From positions 3,844,001 through 3,908,000 of the forward strand of contig NZ_CP020919.1 of assembly GCF_003076475.1 (NCBI RefSeq): a stretch of DNA of 64,000 nucleotides, given 5' to 3'. The notes under the pieces are model-generated. The model saw nothing but the letters and a program-made list of their open reading frames with translations, did not search any database and was not told the DNA's origin. This document shows, in pieces, positions 52,611-61,350 of the stretch. The translations under genes were made by a program, and so were the position numbers. The stretch's first letter is position 1, and each line of letters begins with the position of its first letter. This DNA comes from Flavobacterium kingsejongi (GTDB lineage Bacteria > Bacteroidota > Bacteroidia > Flavobacteriales > Flavobacteriaceae).

Positions 52611-54083
52611 ATGAAAAAAAGATTTCTTATACTATTCAGCGGGCTGTTATTTTGCACCATCTCCTGTTCGGATGACCTCAGTGGGTTAAATGACAACGAT
52701 AAGGGTTTTGAAAAAGCACTGCCCGAAGGATTAATGACCAATGCACAGAAAGAATATGGCGTATGGTTGATGAATACTAATTCCAACCGTAATCTCTTTC
52801 GGTTATTTGCACAACATTGGACCGGAATTTCCTATCCTGATGAGTCCAATTATAACCTCACTACACGGAATGTTGCCGGCAGAACCTGGAGCATGCTTTA
52901 CAAGGACATCCTTAAAGATTTGGACGAAGCACACAAGCTTATTCAGGCACAGGCAAGTGGTGGTGATACCGCAGAAGACGTGATACGCAGGAAAAACAAA
53001 CTGGCTATACTGGAAATACAATCTGTAGTGGCCTGGCAGTCCCTGATTGATGTTTTTGGTAATGTACCTTACAGTCAGGCATTGGATATTAACAACATCA
53101 GTCCGGAATATGACGATGCTGCCACAATTTATACTGATCTGATCCAACGCCTGAACACCGCCATCCTCGACCTGGATCCTGATTATGGTAGTTTTACAGA
53201 GCCGTATGGCAATGGTTCTGCTGATCTTATTTTTAGAGGTGATGCCGGAAAATGGCTTACCTATGGGAACAGTATCAAATTGCGTATGGGAATGCTATTG
53301 GCCGATAGTGACCCGGCACTTTCCAAAATACTGGTGGAAGAAGCGTATGCCAGTGGGGTCATCAGCAATCCACTCGATAATGCTACTATCACCTATTCTG
53401 GATCTTTTCCAAATACCCATCCATTATGGGCCGATTTAGTTCAGAGTAACCGAAGGGATTTCGCTCCTGCCGATACGTATGTGAATGCCTTAAACGGCCT
53501 AAACGATCCCCGGAGGGATGTATTTTTTGTCGATAAACTGGATGGTGCTTATGTTGGAGCGTTATATGGCGCTTTAACGAGCTATGCCAATACATCCCAC
53601 ATTGGACGTGCTTTTTTCAAACCGGATTTGGAAGGTGTATTATTTGATTATTCCGAAGCGAGTTTTTTGTTGGCAGAAGCCACAGAAAGAGGTTATAATG
53701 TAGGTGGAAATGCCGAAACATTATACAACCAGGCGATCACAGCCAATATGAACTATTGGGGAATTCCTGATAGTGATATTTCGGCCTATCTGGCACAACC
53801 CGAAGTAGCCTATACTACAGCAGCGGGAAGCTACAAACAAAAAATTGGCGTACAATCGTGGATTGCGTTATACAATCGTGGTTTTGAAGCCTGGACGGTA
53901 TTCAGGCGCCTCGATGCGCCGGCATTGGTTGCACCGCCTACCGCACAGGTGATTACTACAGTTCCCGTACGGTTTACCTATCCCCTTTCGGAACAAACCC
54001 AAAATGGTGCCAATTGGTCCGCAGCTGCAGCAGCGATTGGTGGTGATAAAATGGATACCAAACTTTTTTGGGATGTGAACTAA
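52611..54083 (+). CDS. SusD/RagB family surface lipoprotein
   Basis: The 490-residue protein starts MKKRFLILFSGLLFCTISC with the lipidated cysteine at residue 19, followed by an acidic segment SDDLSGLNDNDKG that fits the flavobacterial lipoprotein export signal for surface display. The body is TPR-rich (SusD-like_2 type): RTWSMLYKDILKDLDEAHKLIQ and SLIDVFGNVPYSQAL. It closes the SusC lid over its ligand. It follows susC by 11 nt in the same operon. Confidence 0.95.
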   Translation: MKKRFLILFSGLLFCTISCSDDLSGLNDNDKGFEKALPEGLMTNAQKEYGVWLMNTNSNRNLFRLFAQHWTGISYPDESNYNLTTRNVAGRTWSMLYKDILKDLDEAHKLIQAQASGGDTAEDVIRRKNKLAILEIQSVVAWQSLIDVFGNVPYSQALDINNISPEYDDAATIYTDLIQRLNTAILDLDPDYGSFTEPYGNGSADLIFRGDAGKWLTYGNSIKLRMGMLLADSDPALSKILVEEAYASGVISNPLDNATITYSGSFPNTHPLWADLVQSNRRDFAPADTYVNALNGLNDPRRDVFFVDKLDGAYVGALYGALTSYANTSHIGRAFFKPDLEGVLFDYSEASFLLAEATERGYNVGGNAETLYNQAITANMNYWGIPDSDISAYLAQPEVAYTTAAGSYKQKIGVQSWIALYNRGFEAWTVFRRLDAPALVAPPTAQVITTVPVRFTYPLSEQTQNGANWSAAAAAIGGDKMDTKLFWDVN

Positions 54084-54120
54084 GTAGTGATGGTTCACTT
54101 TTCATGCTTTTCGTTAGCAG

Positions 54121-54151
54121 GCCATCCCGATTCGTCGGGATGGTTTTTTTA
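54121..54151 (+). terminator. Terminator of the susCD operon
   Basis: A 10-bp stem GCCATCCCGA/TCGGGATGGT with a TTCG tetraloop, then seven T residues. The TTCG loop is an especially stable RNA tetraloop. Confidence 0.9.
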
Positions 54152-54230
54152 TGCTTAAAAATAGATCCAATAATTATAGCTTAGTAACGTTTTGGAATCC
54201 CTTTCGCTTTAATGAAATATTTCAATATCC

Positions 54231-54238
54231 TATCTTTG
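54231..54238 (+). promoter_or_regulatory. Putative -7 element of the phosphatase gene
   Basis: TATCTTTG matches TAnnTTTG and lies 14 nt before the chosen ATG. Confidence 0.5.
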
Positions 54239-54252
54239 CCAAAATTCAAAAA

Positions 54253-54903
54253 ATGAATTATTTTATAATTGGAGATATCCACGGATGCTATTATACATTC
54301 CTGGAAATATTAAAAAAATGGAACAGGGAAGATGAAATGCTCATTTGTGTTGGAGATCTTATTGACCGTGGTAATCACAGTGCAAAAGTAGTTTTGGAGT
54401 GCATTAAAATTGCAAAGGGACATCCGAACGCAGTATTTTTAAAGGGCAATCACGAAGCTGAAATCATTGATTATGGTAAAAATGGACATAATGACAATTG
54501 GATCACACAGGGAGGACACGCTACGCTCCATAATTTAAAAGAAAACCACCTCAGCATAGAGACAGCAATACAGTGGTTCCATACGATGCCACTGGTCTTT
54601 GAAAACGAATTCCTTTTAGTAAGCCATGCCGGGTTTTCCAATGCCCCAGATCCATTGGATGAACCTCATGATGACAGCGTATTATGGAACCGGAAAGAAC
54701 TTGTAAACAAAGGTAAACTTCAGGTTCATGGCCATACGCCGCTCAGGGATATTATACCCTTTTACACCATATCCTCCAACTCCTGGAATATCGATACCGG
54801 AGCTTATTACGGATATGGATTGACAGCCCTGAAAGTAACCACAAATGGAGCCGTCAGTAGTATCCTGAATATAAAAACGGATCCCCGGGATATTACTATA
54901 TAA
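54253..54903 (+). CDS. Serine/threonine-type metallophosphatase (PP1/ApaH-like)
   Basis: The 216-residue protein has the metallophosphoesterase motifs GDIHG (7-11), GDLIDRGN (near 35-42), GNHE and late HAGF and GHTP, which bind a two-metal centre. Families of this type dephosphorylate phosphoproteins or diadenosine polyphosphates in the cytoplasm. The start at MNYFIIGDIHGC is fixed by the first motif, only seven residues in, and by the -7 element just upstream; a longer frame was rejected. It is monocistronic. Confidence 0.9.
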   Translation: MNYFIIGDIHGCYYTFLEILKKWNREDEMLICVGDLIDRGNHSAKVVLECIKIAKGHPNAVFLKGNHEAEIIDYGKNGHNDNWITQGGHATLHNLKENHLSIETAIQWFHTMPLVFENEFLLVSHAGFSNAPDPLDEPHDDSVLWNRKELVNKGKLQVHGHTPLRDIIPFYTISSNSWNIDTGAYYGYGLTALKVTTNGAVSSILNIKTDPRDITI

Positions 54904-54913
54904 TAAACGTAGT

Positions 54914-54941
54914 TACTTCTTATTTATAAGAAGTACTTTTT
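54914..54941. terminator. Hairpin between convergent genes
   Basis: Stem TACTTCTTAT/ATAAGAAGTA with a TT gap, followed by CTTTTTA; near the stop of the minus-strand secreted protein. Confidence 0.6.
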
Positions 54942-55311
54942 AAATTATTGTAACCCTAACCACACCTGTTCTGGAATAGCAATTTACGAAAGCATCATTA
55001 AAATTAACAGCACTCATAGGAGCAACCGTAACACTGCCCGTATAAACTAAGATATTATTAACGTAAATCTGAAAATTAAAACTCGTAGGGCTATTAAAAT
55101 TATTATATACTAAGAAATTATTGATACAGCTATGCACGCCATTAATGACGTCATTTGAAAACTCAAAATCATTAGGGTTTTGCCCTGCCGTATTAAATAT
55201 TTTAATTCTTCCCCCATAGGGACTTTCATAATTTTGTGCTAAGGCTAAAGATCCTGTGAGAATTAAAGCCAAAGTCAGTATGAATTTATGAAAAAATAAT
55301 TTTACAAACAT
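54940..55311 (-). CDS. Small secreted hypothetical protein
   Basis: The 123-residue protein has a signal peptide (a basic start, then FILTLALILTGSLALAQ, cleavage after AQ). The mature part is beta-rich with Asn and Gly: ESPYGGRIKIFNTAGQNPND and FNFQIYVNNILVYTGSVTVA, ending RTGVVRVTII. It holds two cysteines. The regular strand pattern suggests a small beta-sandwich, possibly an adhesin-like surface protein. It is divergent from the PAS-LuxR regulator gene, which may control it. Confidence 0.65.
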   Translation of the reverse strand: MFVKLFFHKFILTLALILTGSLALAQNYESPYGGRIKIFNTAGQNPNDFEFSNDVINGVHSCINNFLVYNNFNSPTSFNFQIYVNNILVYTGSVTVAPMSAVNFNDAFVNCYSRTGVVRVTII

Positions 55312-55468
55312 AGCTTGTTTTTTAAGATTAATACTCCATTTATCTCTTCAAATTTACGATTCAATAAGGAATTAAAAAATACCTAATTATCGGTATATCA
55401 AAACCTTAAAACCTAAATTGTCATGTTTTTTTTCAATATATTTATATATAAAAATATATATTCTAAAT

Positions 55469-56233
55469 ATGGAGAATTTTTTCTTTAAACAAGCGCAAAA
55501 AATATGGAAAAACAGTACTATGGATGCGACGCTTGAATCCCTTGAACTGGAACTAAATATCCATAAAAAATTACTAAGTATTTTTCAGGTTGGTGATTTT
55601 TACTATTTTATTTTTAATGTTGCAGAAGCTAATTTTGAATTCATAAGCGCTGAAGTTGGTTCCGTATTAGGATATGATCCTAATACGATTACTGCTAACG
55701 AATTTTTAGAAAATATTCATCTTGAAGACCAACCTTACTTTTTAAATTTCGAAAATTGTCTTAATGTCTTTTTTAGAAAACTTCAACCAAATCAGATAGA
55801 AAATTATAAGGTTTGTTATGATTTTAGAGTAAAAAACAAAAATGGTAAATATGTTAGAATATTGCACCAGTTGGTAGCATTACAATATGATGAATCGTAT
55901 AATATTACTCGCACTTTAGGAATACATACCGATATTTCCCATCTTAAAACTAACGGCATTCCGGTACTTTCATTTATTGGACTTAATGATGAACCTTCTT
56001 TTATAAATGTGAAGCCAGAAATGATATACTTACCTGTTAAGGAATTTTTTTCCAAAAGAGAAAAACAAATCCTGAAATACTTATGTGAAGGAAAAAATAG
56101 CTCAGAAATTTCCATAGCACTTTATATCAGTAAGTTTACCGTAGATACACATCGGAAAAATATGCTAATGAAAACCAATACAAGGTCAGCTGTAGCATTG
56201 GTTATGAAATCATTACATGAAGGTTGGATATAA
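55469..56233 (+). CDS. PAS-LuxR transcriptional regulator
   Basis: The 254-residue protein has a PAS-like domain (about 40-165: FISAEVGSVLGYDPNTITANEF and VCYDFRVKNKNGKYVRILHQ) and a C-terminal LuxR-type HTH (about 195-254: FFSKREKQILKYLCEGKNSSEISIALYISKFTVDTHRKNM). It lacks a receiver domain, so it probably senses a ligand through the PAS domain. The start at MENFFFKQ gives a normal N-terminus; the extension of 17 residues is hydrophobic AT-rich. It is divergent from the small secreted protein gene. Confidence 0.88.
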   Translation: MENFFFKQAQKIWKNSTMDATLESLELELNIHKKLLSIFQVGDFYYFIFNVAEANFEFISAEVGSVLGYDPNTITANEFLENIHLEDQPYFLNFENCLNVFFRKLQPNQIENYKVCYDFRVKNKNGKYVRILHQLVALQYDESYNITRTLGIHTDISHLKTNGIPVLSFIGLNDEPSFINVKPEMIYLPVKEFFSKREKQILKYLCEGKNSSEISIALYISKFTVDTHRKNMLMKTNTRSAVALVMKSLHEGWI

Positions 56234-56307
56234 TTAGTTTTATAATTTAAATAATCATGGCCTATATAATCTATCGTAAGACAATTTTCTATCCGGAAAC
56301 GAATTAG

Positions 56308-56889
56308 CTAAGTAGTCTCTTTAGTAATCCACTTTCCTACTGCTGGTGCTGTATAATGTTGCATTTTATGGAGTAAATCATCAATCGTGTCACTTACAAT
56401 AAGCATCTCCTGATTTACTGCTTTTAAAAATCCTTTATCGACCATTACCTCAATAAATTCAATTAGGGTATCATAAAAACCATTGGTATTCAATATTGCG
56501 ATTGGTTTTTTGTGCAGCCCTAACTGTGCCCAGGTCAACATTTCAAAAAATTCCTCCAGCGTACCAAAGCCACCCGGAAGCGCAATAACACCATCGGACA
56601 AATCATTCATTCGCTTTTTCCGCTCGTGCATTGTATCTACCAAAATCAATGAAGTCAGGTGCTCGTGTGCAATTTCCTTACCTTGCAGAAAGTGTGGCAA
56701 TACACCGGTTACAATCCCGCCATTGTCCATAGCCCCGTTTGCCACTGCACCCATCAGTCCCACATTGGCTCCGCCATACACCAATCCGATTCCAGATTGG
56801 GCTAAGGTTTTTCCTAAAGCATAGGCGTGTTCTTCAAATATTTTTTCAGTTCCAGAGCTGGAACCGCAAAAAACGGTTATATTTTTCAT
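56308..56889 (-). CDS. LOG family protein (TIGR00730, nucleoside 5'-monophosphate phosphoribohydrolase)
   Basis: The 193-residue protein starts ITVFCGSSSGTEKIFEEHAY and has GGANVGLMGAVANGA and the LOG motif PGGFGTLEEFFE. These Rossmann-fold enzymes split nucleoside monophosphates into base and ribose 5-phosphate; bacterial ones often act on AMP or CMP-type nucleotides and plant ones on cytokinin riboside phosphates. It stands alone. Confidence 0.93.
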   Translation of the reverse strand: MKNITVFCGSSSGTEKIFEEHAYALGKTLAQSGIGLVYGGANVGLMGAVANGAMDNGGIVTGVLPHFLQGKEIAHEHLTSLILVDTMHERKKRMNDLSDGVIALPGGFGTLEEFFEMLTWAQLGLHKKPIAILNTNGFYDTLIEFIEVMVDKGFLKAVNQEMLIVSDTIDDLLHKMQHYTAPAVGKWITKETT

Positions 56890-56961
56890 GTTGTGCTGTA
56901 TTTAACGAAGTAAAGATACTAAAAGCCGTGAAGTCTAAAAACGACAACCCTATCCTGTTTT

Positions 56962-57393
56962 TTATTTCTTTAACGATTTGACAAAATATTTCGGCACTTC
57001 CTCATAGCCTTGTTTTTGGTAAAATTGATGCGCTTTAACCCTTTTGAAATTGCAATGTAATTCTATACGATCACAATACCGTTCTTCTGCCAATGTAACA
57101 GCATGGGCTTCCAGCAGACTGCCTATATTTTTTCCTCTTACGACCTCGTCTACGGCAAAGTAACTTATACGGGCAAAATCGCCTTCCAGCGCAAGTTGCG
57201 GAATAAAATGTACCGACATAAATCCGAGCACATTTCCGTCAGATTCATATACGAATATAGATTCGTCCGGGTGTTGCAATAGCCGCTGCAGCTGCAAGGC
57301 CATGAACTTCTCCGTTCCCGGATCATCCAGTTGGGTCAGTAAATTAGATATTTTTTCATGATCGGACATCTTTGCTTCCCGTAGTAGTTCCAT
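56962..57393 (-). CDS. GNAT family N-acetyltransferase
   Basis: The 143-residue protein reads MELLREAKMSDHEKISNLLT at its start and has the acetyl-CoA loop YFAVDEVVRGKNIGSLLEAHA (motif R-x-x-x-I-G). The final part HQFYQKQGYEEVPKYF is typical. The acceptor is unknown. I placed the start at MELLREA; a longer frame of 23 more residues exists but is not family-like. The gene is divergent from the DNA glycosylase gene. Confidence 0.85.
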   Translation of the reverse strand: MELLREAKMSDHEKISNLLTQLDDPGTEKFMALQLQRLLQHPDESIFVYESDGNVLGFMSVHFIPQLALEGDFARISYFAVDEVVRGKNIGSLLEAHAVTLAEERYCDRIELHCNFKRVKAHQFYQKQGYEEVPKYFVKSLKK

Positions 57394-57547
57394 AATCAAT
57401 TGGTTTAAAGCGTAATTCAAATGTAGCAATTGATCTGGAAATGTAATAATCCATGGATGCAAATATTACAAATTGTAATGCAAATACTGTAACTATGATT
57501 TCGCATTTAATAATAAGCTTTGTAGTACAACCATTAAAAATCATGTT

Positions 57548-58276
57548 ATGCCAGAAGGACCCAGTATTGTAATCCTGAAAGAACAGGTTGCATCATTTAC
57601 AGGAAAGAAAATCATCTCCGCAACCGGAAATGCCAAAATTGATATCCAAAGGCTGGAAAACAAAAAAATACTGGCTTTTAAAACCTGGGGGAAACATTTC
57701 CTGATTTGTTTTGACACTTTCACCATCCGGATCCATTTGCTATTATTCGGCACCTACCGGATCAATGAAAAAAAAGATGCACTGATACGTTTGGGACTTA
57801 CTTTTAAGGATGGCGAAATTAATTTTTACACCTGTTCCGTAAAAATACTAGAAGGAAAACTCAACGACTATTATGACTGGAGCGCCGATGTGATGAATGA
57901 CCATTGGGATCCTGAAAAGGCAAAAGTCAAATTAAAAGAATTTCCCGATAAAATGATCTGCGATATCCTACTCGAACAGGATATCTTTTCCGGTGTAGGC
58001 AACATCATAAAAAACGAGGTCCTCTATCGCGTACGTGTGCATCCCGAAACACTGACCGGAAATATTCCACTCTCCAAAATAGACGAAATTATTGCTGAAG
58101 CACAAAATTACAGTTTCGAATTCCTGGACTGGAAAAAGAAAAATGTACTCAAAAAACATTGGCTGGCACATGGGAAAAAGACCTGTTTGCGCTGTAATTT
58201 ACCATTGATCAAGGAATACACAGGATTCAAAAAACGCAGGAGTTTTTTCTGTGAAAACTGCCAGATACACTACTAA
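57548..58276 (+). CDS. Formamidopyrimidine-DNA glycosylase / endonuclease VIII-like protein
   Basis: The 242-residue protein begins MPEGPSIV, with the catalytic Pro2 and Glu3 used for base excision and lyase chemistry. The middle helix-two-turn-helix contains DILLEQDIFSGVGNIIKNEVLYRVRVHP. The C-terminal zinc finger C-x2-C-x17-C-x2-C (CLRCNLPL ... CENCQIHY) is intact. Length is slightly below classical MutM (about 270), and it resembles Nei-like proteins common in Bacteroidota. It removes oxidised pyrimidines or purines from DNA. The DUF72 gene starts one base after its stop. Confidence 0.92.
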   Translation: MPEGPSIVILKEQVASFTGKKIISATGNAKIDIQRLENKKILAFKTWGKHFLICFDTFTIRIHLLLFGTYRINEKKDALIRLGLTFKDGEINFYTCSVKILEGKLNDYYDWSADVMNDHWDPEKAKVKLKEFPDKMICDILLEQDIFSGVGNIIKNEVLYRVRVHPETLTGNIPLSKIDEIIAEAQNYSFEFLDWKKKNVLKKHWLAHGKKTCLRCNLPLIKEYTGFKKRRSFFCENCQIHY

Positions 58277-58277
58277 T

Positions 58278-59027
58278 ATGGACACAAAAACACTACATAT
58301 CGGATGCTCGAGCTATAATACCGCTTCTTGGCTTGGAATTTTTTATCCTGAAGCAATTATGAAAAAACAGTGGTTTGAGTATTATTCCAGCCATTTTAAA
58401 ACGTACGAGCTCAATGCTACTTTTTACCGGTTTCCTACCCTTAAAAGCCTGCAAAATTGGTATGACAAAACCCCGGAAGGATTTCTGTTCGCTGTCAAAG
58501 CCCCAAAGCAAATCACGCACTTTAATAAATTTGTAGAAGTGCAACAACTTGTATCCGATTTTTATAGCGTCTGTAAAGAAGGATTACAGGAGAAATTAGG
58601 CCCCGTGCTTTTCCAGCTACCGCCCAGTTTCAGTTATACCCCGGAAAGGCTGGAATTGATCATTAGCACCTTAAATCCTGATTTTACTAATGTGGTGGAG
58701 TTCCGAAATGAAAGTTGGTGGCTGCCGGAAGTCTACGAAGCTCTTAACAAAGCCACGATTACATTTTGCAGCGTCAATTATCCCAAATTGCCTACCACAC
58801 TAATTGGCACTACCGATATCGGTTACATACGGCTGCATGGGAGCCCCAAATTATTTTATTCCGCTTACACCCCTTCCGAACTACAGGAACTATTTCAACA
58901 AATCCTAAACATGCAACAGTGGAAAACGGTCTATGTCTATTTTAATAATACTGCCAGTACTGCCGGAATTGAAAATGCAGTGGCTTTTCAAAAAATAGAA
59001 GAAGACCATAAAATAACACCGAAATAA
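58278..59027 (+). CDS. DUF72 family protein (TIM barrel)
   Basis: The 249-residue protein has the DUF72 pattern LHIGCSSYNTASWLGIFYPE near the start, FYRFPTLKSLQNWYDKTPEGF, and late DIGYIRLHGSPKLFYS and VYVYFNNTASTAGIENAV. DUF72 proteins fold as TIM barrels and resemble endonuclease IV-like enzymes but lack an established function. The adjacent DNA glycosylase gene (1-nt gap) makes a link to DNA repair plausible. The start at MDTKTLHIG was chosen because the upstream start overlaps the Nei zinc finger. Confidence 0.9.
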   Translation: MDTKTLHIGCSSYNTASWLGIFYPEAIMKKQWFEYYSSHFKTYELNATFYRFPTLKSLQNWYDKTPEGFLFAVKAPKQITHFNKFVEVQQLVSDFYSVCKEGLQEKLGPVLFQLPPSFSYTPERLELIISTLNPDFTNVVEFRNESWWLPEVYEALNKATITFCSVNYPKLPTTLIGTTDIGYIRLHGSPKLFYSAYTPSELQELFQQILNMQQWKTVYVYFNNTASTAGIENAVAFQKIEEDHKITPK

Positions 59028-59166
59028 AACTATATTTACAGCATTACAATGTCTTTATAAAATATACGATCCTTTTTTACAAAACTACCTTTCGGTAATT
59101 GTAAAACACTGTCACCCAAAATAAGTGGCAGTATACTTCTATGATTTAATTTTATAAAGCAACAAA

Positions 59167-59811
59167 ATGAAACTACATAATAAAATAGCCATCATTGGCG
59201 GAACGGGAAAATCAGGTCAGTACCTTGTAAAAGAAGCACTGAATCAGGGTTATACAATAAAAGTACTCGTTCGAAATCCAGAACATTTTACAATCCAGCA
59301 TCCATTACTTGAAGTCATACAGGGCAATGTCACCGATTATGCTACTGTATTACGACTGACAGCAGGATGTGATGCCATTATCAGCACATTAGGATTGGGA
59401 ATTCCGAATAGTATTTTTACCGTTTTTAGCGAAGGGACGATCAATATCCTCCGTGCAATGGAATCTCGCTCGATACAGCGTTACATTGTTATTACCGGAC
59501 TCAATGTCGACACTCCAATGGACAATAAAGGACCTAAGACACAATGGGGAACCAATTATATGAAGGAGAACTTTCCTAAAACTAGCTCAGACAAACAATT
59601 GGAATACCAGTTATTGAAAGACAGTACTGTGAACTGGACTTTGGTACGCCTCCCATTAATTGTACAAACCGATGAACGGAATCCAATTACCCACAATCTC
59701 CAGGATTGTCCCGGTGATACTATTAGTGCCACCAGCCTTGCTATTTTCCTCTTGCAACAATTGCAGGATACAACTTTTATCCGGCAGGCACCTTTTATAG
59801 CGAATACATAA
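59167..59811 (+). CDS. NAD(P)-binding oxidoreductase (atypical SDR, SDR_a5)
   Basis: The 214-residue protein has IIGGTGKSGQYLVKEALNQG and, later, VITGLNVDTPMDNK. It is like the YwnB-type protein earlier in the window but from a different subgroup. NAD(P)H-binding is likely; the substrate is unknown. It ends at a terminator and appears monocistronic. Confidence 0.85.
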   Translation: MKLHNKIAIIGGTGKSGQYLVKEALNQGYTIKVLVRNPEHFTIQHPLLEVIQGNVTDYATVLRLTAGCDAIISTLGLGIPNSIFTVFSEGTINILRAMESRSIQRYIVITGLNVDTPMDNKGPKTQWGTNYMKENFPKTSSDKQLEYQLLKDSTVNWTLVRLPLIVQTDERNPITHNLQDCPGDTISATSLAIFLLQQLQDTTFIRQAPFIANT

Positions 59812-59816
59812 TTAAG

Positions 59817-59853
59817 AAAGTATGCGGATCTATTCTAGATTCGCATACTTTTT
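59817..59853 (+). terminator. Terminator after the SDR gene
   Basis: A 15-bp stem (AAAGTATGCGGATCT with AGATTCGCATACTTT, one G-T pair) with a 5-nt loop and T run. Confidence 0.85.
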
Positions 59854-60257
59854 ACCTTATATCTTACTTCAAAACAGTACAACTATTTTGTTTTTTTATT
59901 GATCCAGTACAATATTTTAGCCTTTTTATCCCTCAAACAAGGCCTCATAAATAATGCAGAAACAAATCTATAAAACATAAATTATACCAGTATAATCAGT
60001 ATTTCACGGTAAAAAAAGAGCCCTAAATTTATAAATTTAATACCCCAAATTTATAAATTCAGATTACATCCGTTTTTACAGTGCCTAAAACCTCCTTAGT
60101 TTTGGAATACAGAATCACAACAAAAAATACATTCGATTTTAGTCTAAGCATATTAGATATTGAATTAAAGTGTTATATCTATTTATAAAAAATGTCCGGA
60201 ATTAACTCTGACACAGGGGACAAAAAAACCTGAAGGTAGGAAAAAAACTATATCTTT
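59854..60257. other. AT-rich intergenic region before the small secreted peptide
   Basis: No gene is seen. It holds two identical palindromes (60026-60037 and 60048-60059) and T-rich tracts. Confidence 0.5.
60026..60059. promoter_or_regulatory. Pair of perfect palindromes, 22 bp apart
   Basis: AATTTATAAATT occurs at 60026-60037 and again at 60048-60059, both with a leading A; centre to centre 22 bp, about two helical turns. They could bind a dimeric regulator cooperatively. AT-rich context raises the chance of coincidence. Confidence 0.4.
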
Positions 60258-60470
60258 ATGAAAAATTTATTATTTGGTTTCATGGCAGTAGCAGCATTTA
60301 CAACATTAAGCAGCTTCACAAGTTTAGACACAGAAGCAGGAACAGTACCATGCAGATGGAGAACTATTAAAACAATTGATGGCGTGCAATATGCTTCAGC
60401 ATGGACTGAAGGTAACTGTAACGTTACTCATGAGTTGAATGGTTCAACTACCTTAAGTCCGATAAAATAA
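60258..60470 (+). CDS. Small secreted two-cysteine peptide precursor-like protein
   Basis: The 70-residue protein has an N-terminal signal-like segment (MKNLLFGFMAVAAFTTLSSF) and a 45-residue mature part with two cysteines (PCRWRTIKT and GNCNVTHEL) 22 apart, which could form one disulfide. It is not a recognised enzyme. It resembles the group of short flavobacterial exported proteins of unknown function (DUF6520 and similar); I cannot verify that. It is followed after 77 nt by the GLPGLI gene, with a hairpin in the gap that would cap or attenuate its transcript. Confidence 0.7.
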   Translation: MKNLLFGFMAVAAFTTLSSFTSLDTEAGTVPCRWRTIKTIDGVQYASAWTEGNCNVTHELNGSTTLSPIK

Positions 60471-60495
60471 TAATTATTTTTAATTATCGATTTTA

Positions 60496-60529
60496 ATATG
60501 AGGGTTACGAGAGTACCCTCATATTTTTA
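60496..60529 (+). terminator. Hairpin between the small peptide and the GLPGLI gene
   Basis: Stem ATATGAGGGT/ACCCTCATAT, a 9-nt loop, then T-rich. Downstream genes would be transcribed by readthrough, so this may set a high peptide to low GLPGLI ratio. Confidence 0.75.
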
Positions 60530-60547
60530 TTTTATAAATTTTGCCTT

Positions 60548-61306
60548 ATGAACCTACTAAAGTACCTACTATTCTATTTTGTATTCATGGCTACCCAAGC
60601 CCAAACAACTTCTAATGGTGAAGTGGAATACAAGCACACTGTAAATTACGGACATGGTGATTACAGTCGTAATTTTATTTTATATTTTGATGACAAAGCT
60701 TCCTATTTTGAAGAAGTTCTTGTAAAAAACAAACCAACCGATCTGGGTACAGATAGTGATGGTACGGAAAGAAAAGCCGAATATTTTAATGATAATACTC
60801 CTGAATATTATTATACCGATTTAAAAAATAATACGTTGGTTTTTAAACAACGTGTTGCTCAAAAAATTATCGCTGTAAACGATAAACCAGAGCCTATAAA
60901 ATGGAAACTCAGCAACGAATTTAAAAAAATAGGCAGCTATGACTGCCAAAAAGCTACAGGTACTTTCCGTGGAAGAGAATACACGGCTTGGTTTACCCCA
61001 AAAATCCCTGTAAGCTATGGCCCGTGGAAACTTAATGGACTCAGTGGACTTATCCTTGAAGCCTACGATAAGGATGGTGCTTACAAAGTAAGAGCTACAA
61101 AAATAGGCCTTACCAAAAAAAGTATTGCCGGAAAAATAAGCAAAATCAATTCCGAAAAAAAAATAACGCTGGAAGAATACCGTAAACTCTGGAAAAGAAG
61201 GCATAAGGATCAAATTAGTTATTTGAATTCAAAACTATCCAAAGGAGAAGCCTTATTTAGTGAGGATAACCTGGATCCGGTGAAGGAAGTTGAAATCTTC
61301 AAATAA
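60548..61306 (+). CDS. GLPGLI family protein
   Basis: The 252-residue protein has a signal peptide ([19 protein letters not shown]) and the GLPGLI core, here [21 protein letters not shown] (near 165-185), with the preceding [20 protein letters not shown] stretch conserved in that family. GLPGLI proteins are exported proteins of unknown function specific to Bacteroidota. Typically they are coded before a TonB-dependent-like outer membrane protein; that is so here. The gene is followed after 44 nt by such a receptor. Confidence 0.92.
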   Translation: MNLLKYLLFYFVFMATQAQTTSNGEVEYKHTVNYGHGDYSRNFILYFDDKASYFEEVLVKNKPTDLGTDSDGTERKAEYFNDNTPEYYYTDLKNNTLVFKQRVAQKIIAVNDKPEPIKWKLSNEFKKIGSYDCQKATGTFRGREYTAWFTPKIPVSYGPWKLNGLSGLILEAYDKDGAYKVRATKIGLTKKSIAGKISKINSEKKITLEEYRKLWKRRHKDQISYLNSKLSKGEALFSEDNLDPVKEVEIFK

Positions 61307-61350
61307 CAACCCATCCTCAATTTTTTTACATCAGCCCTAATAAAATAAAG

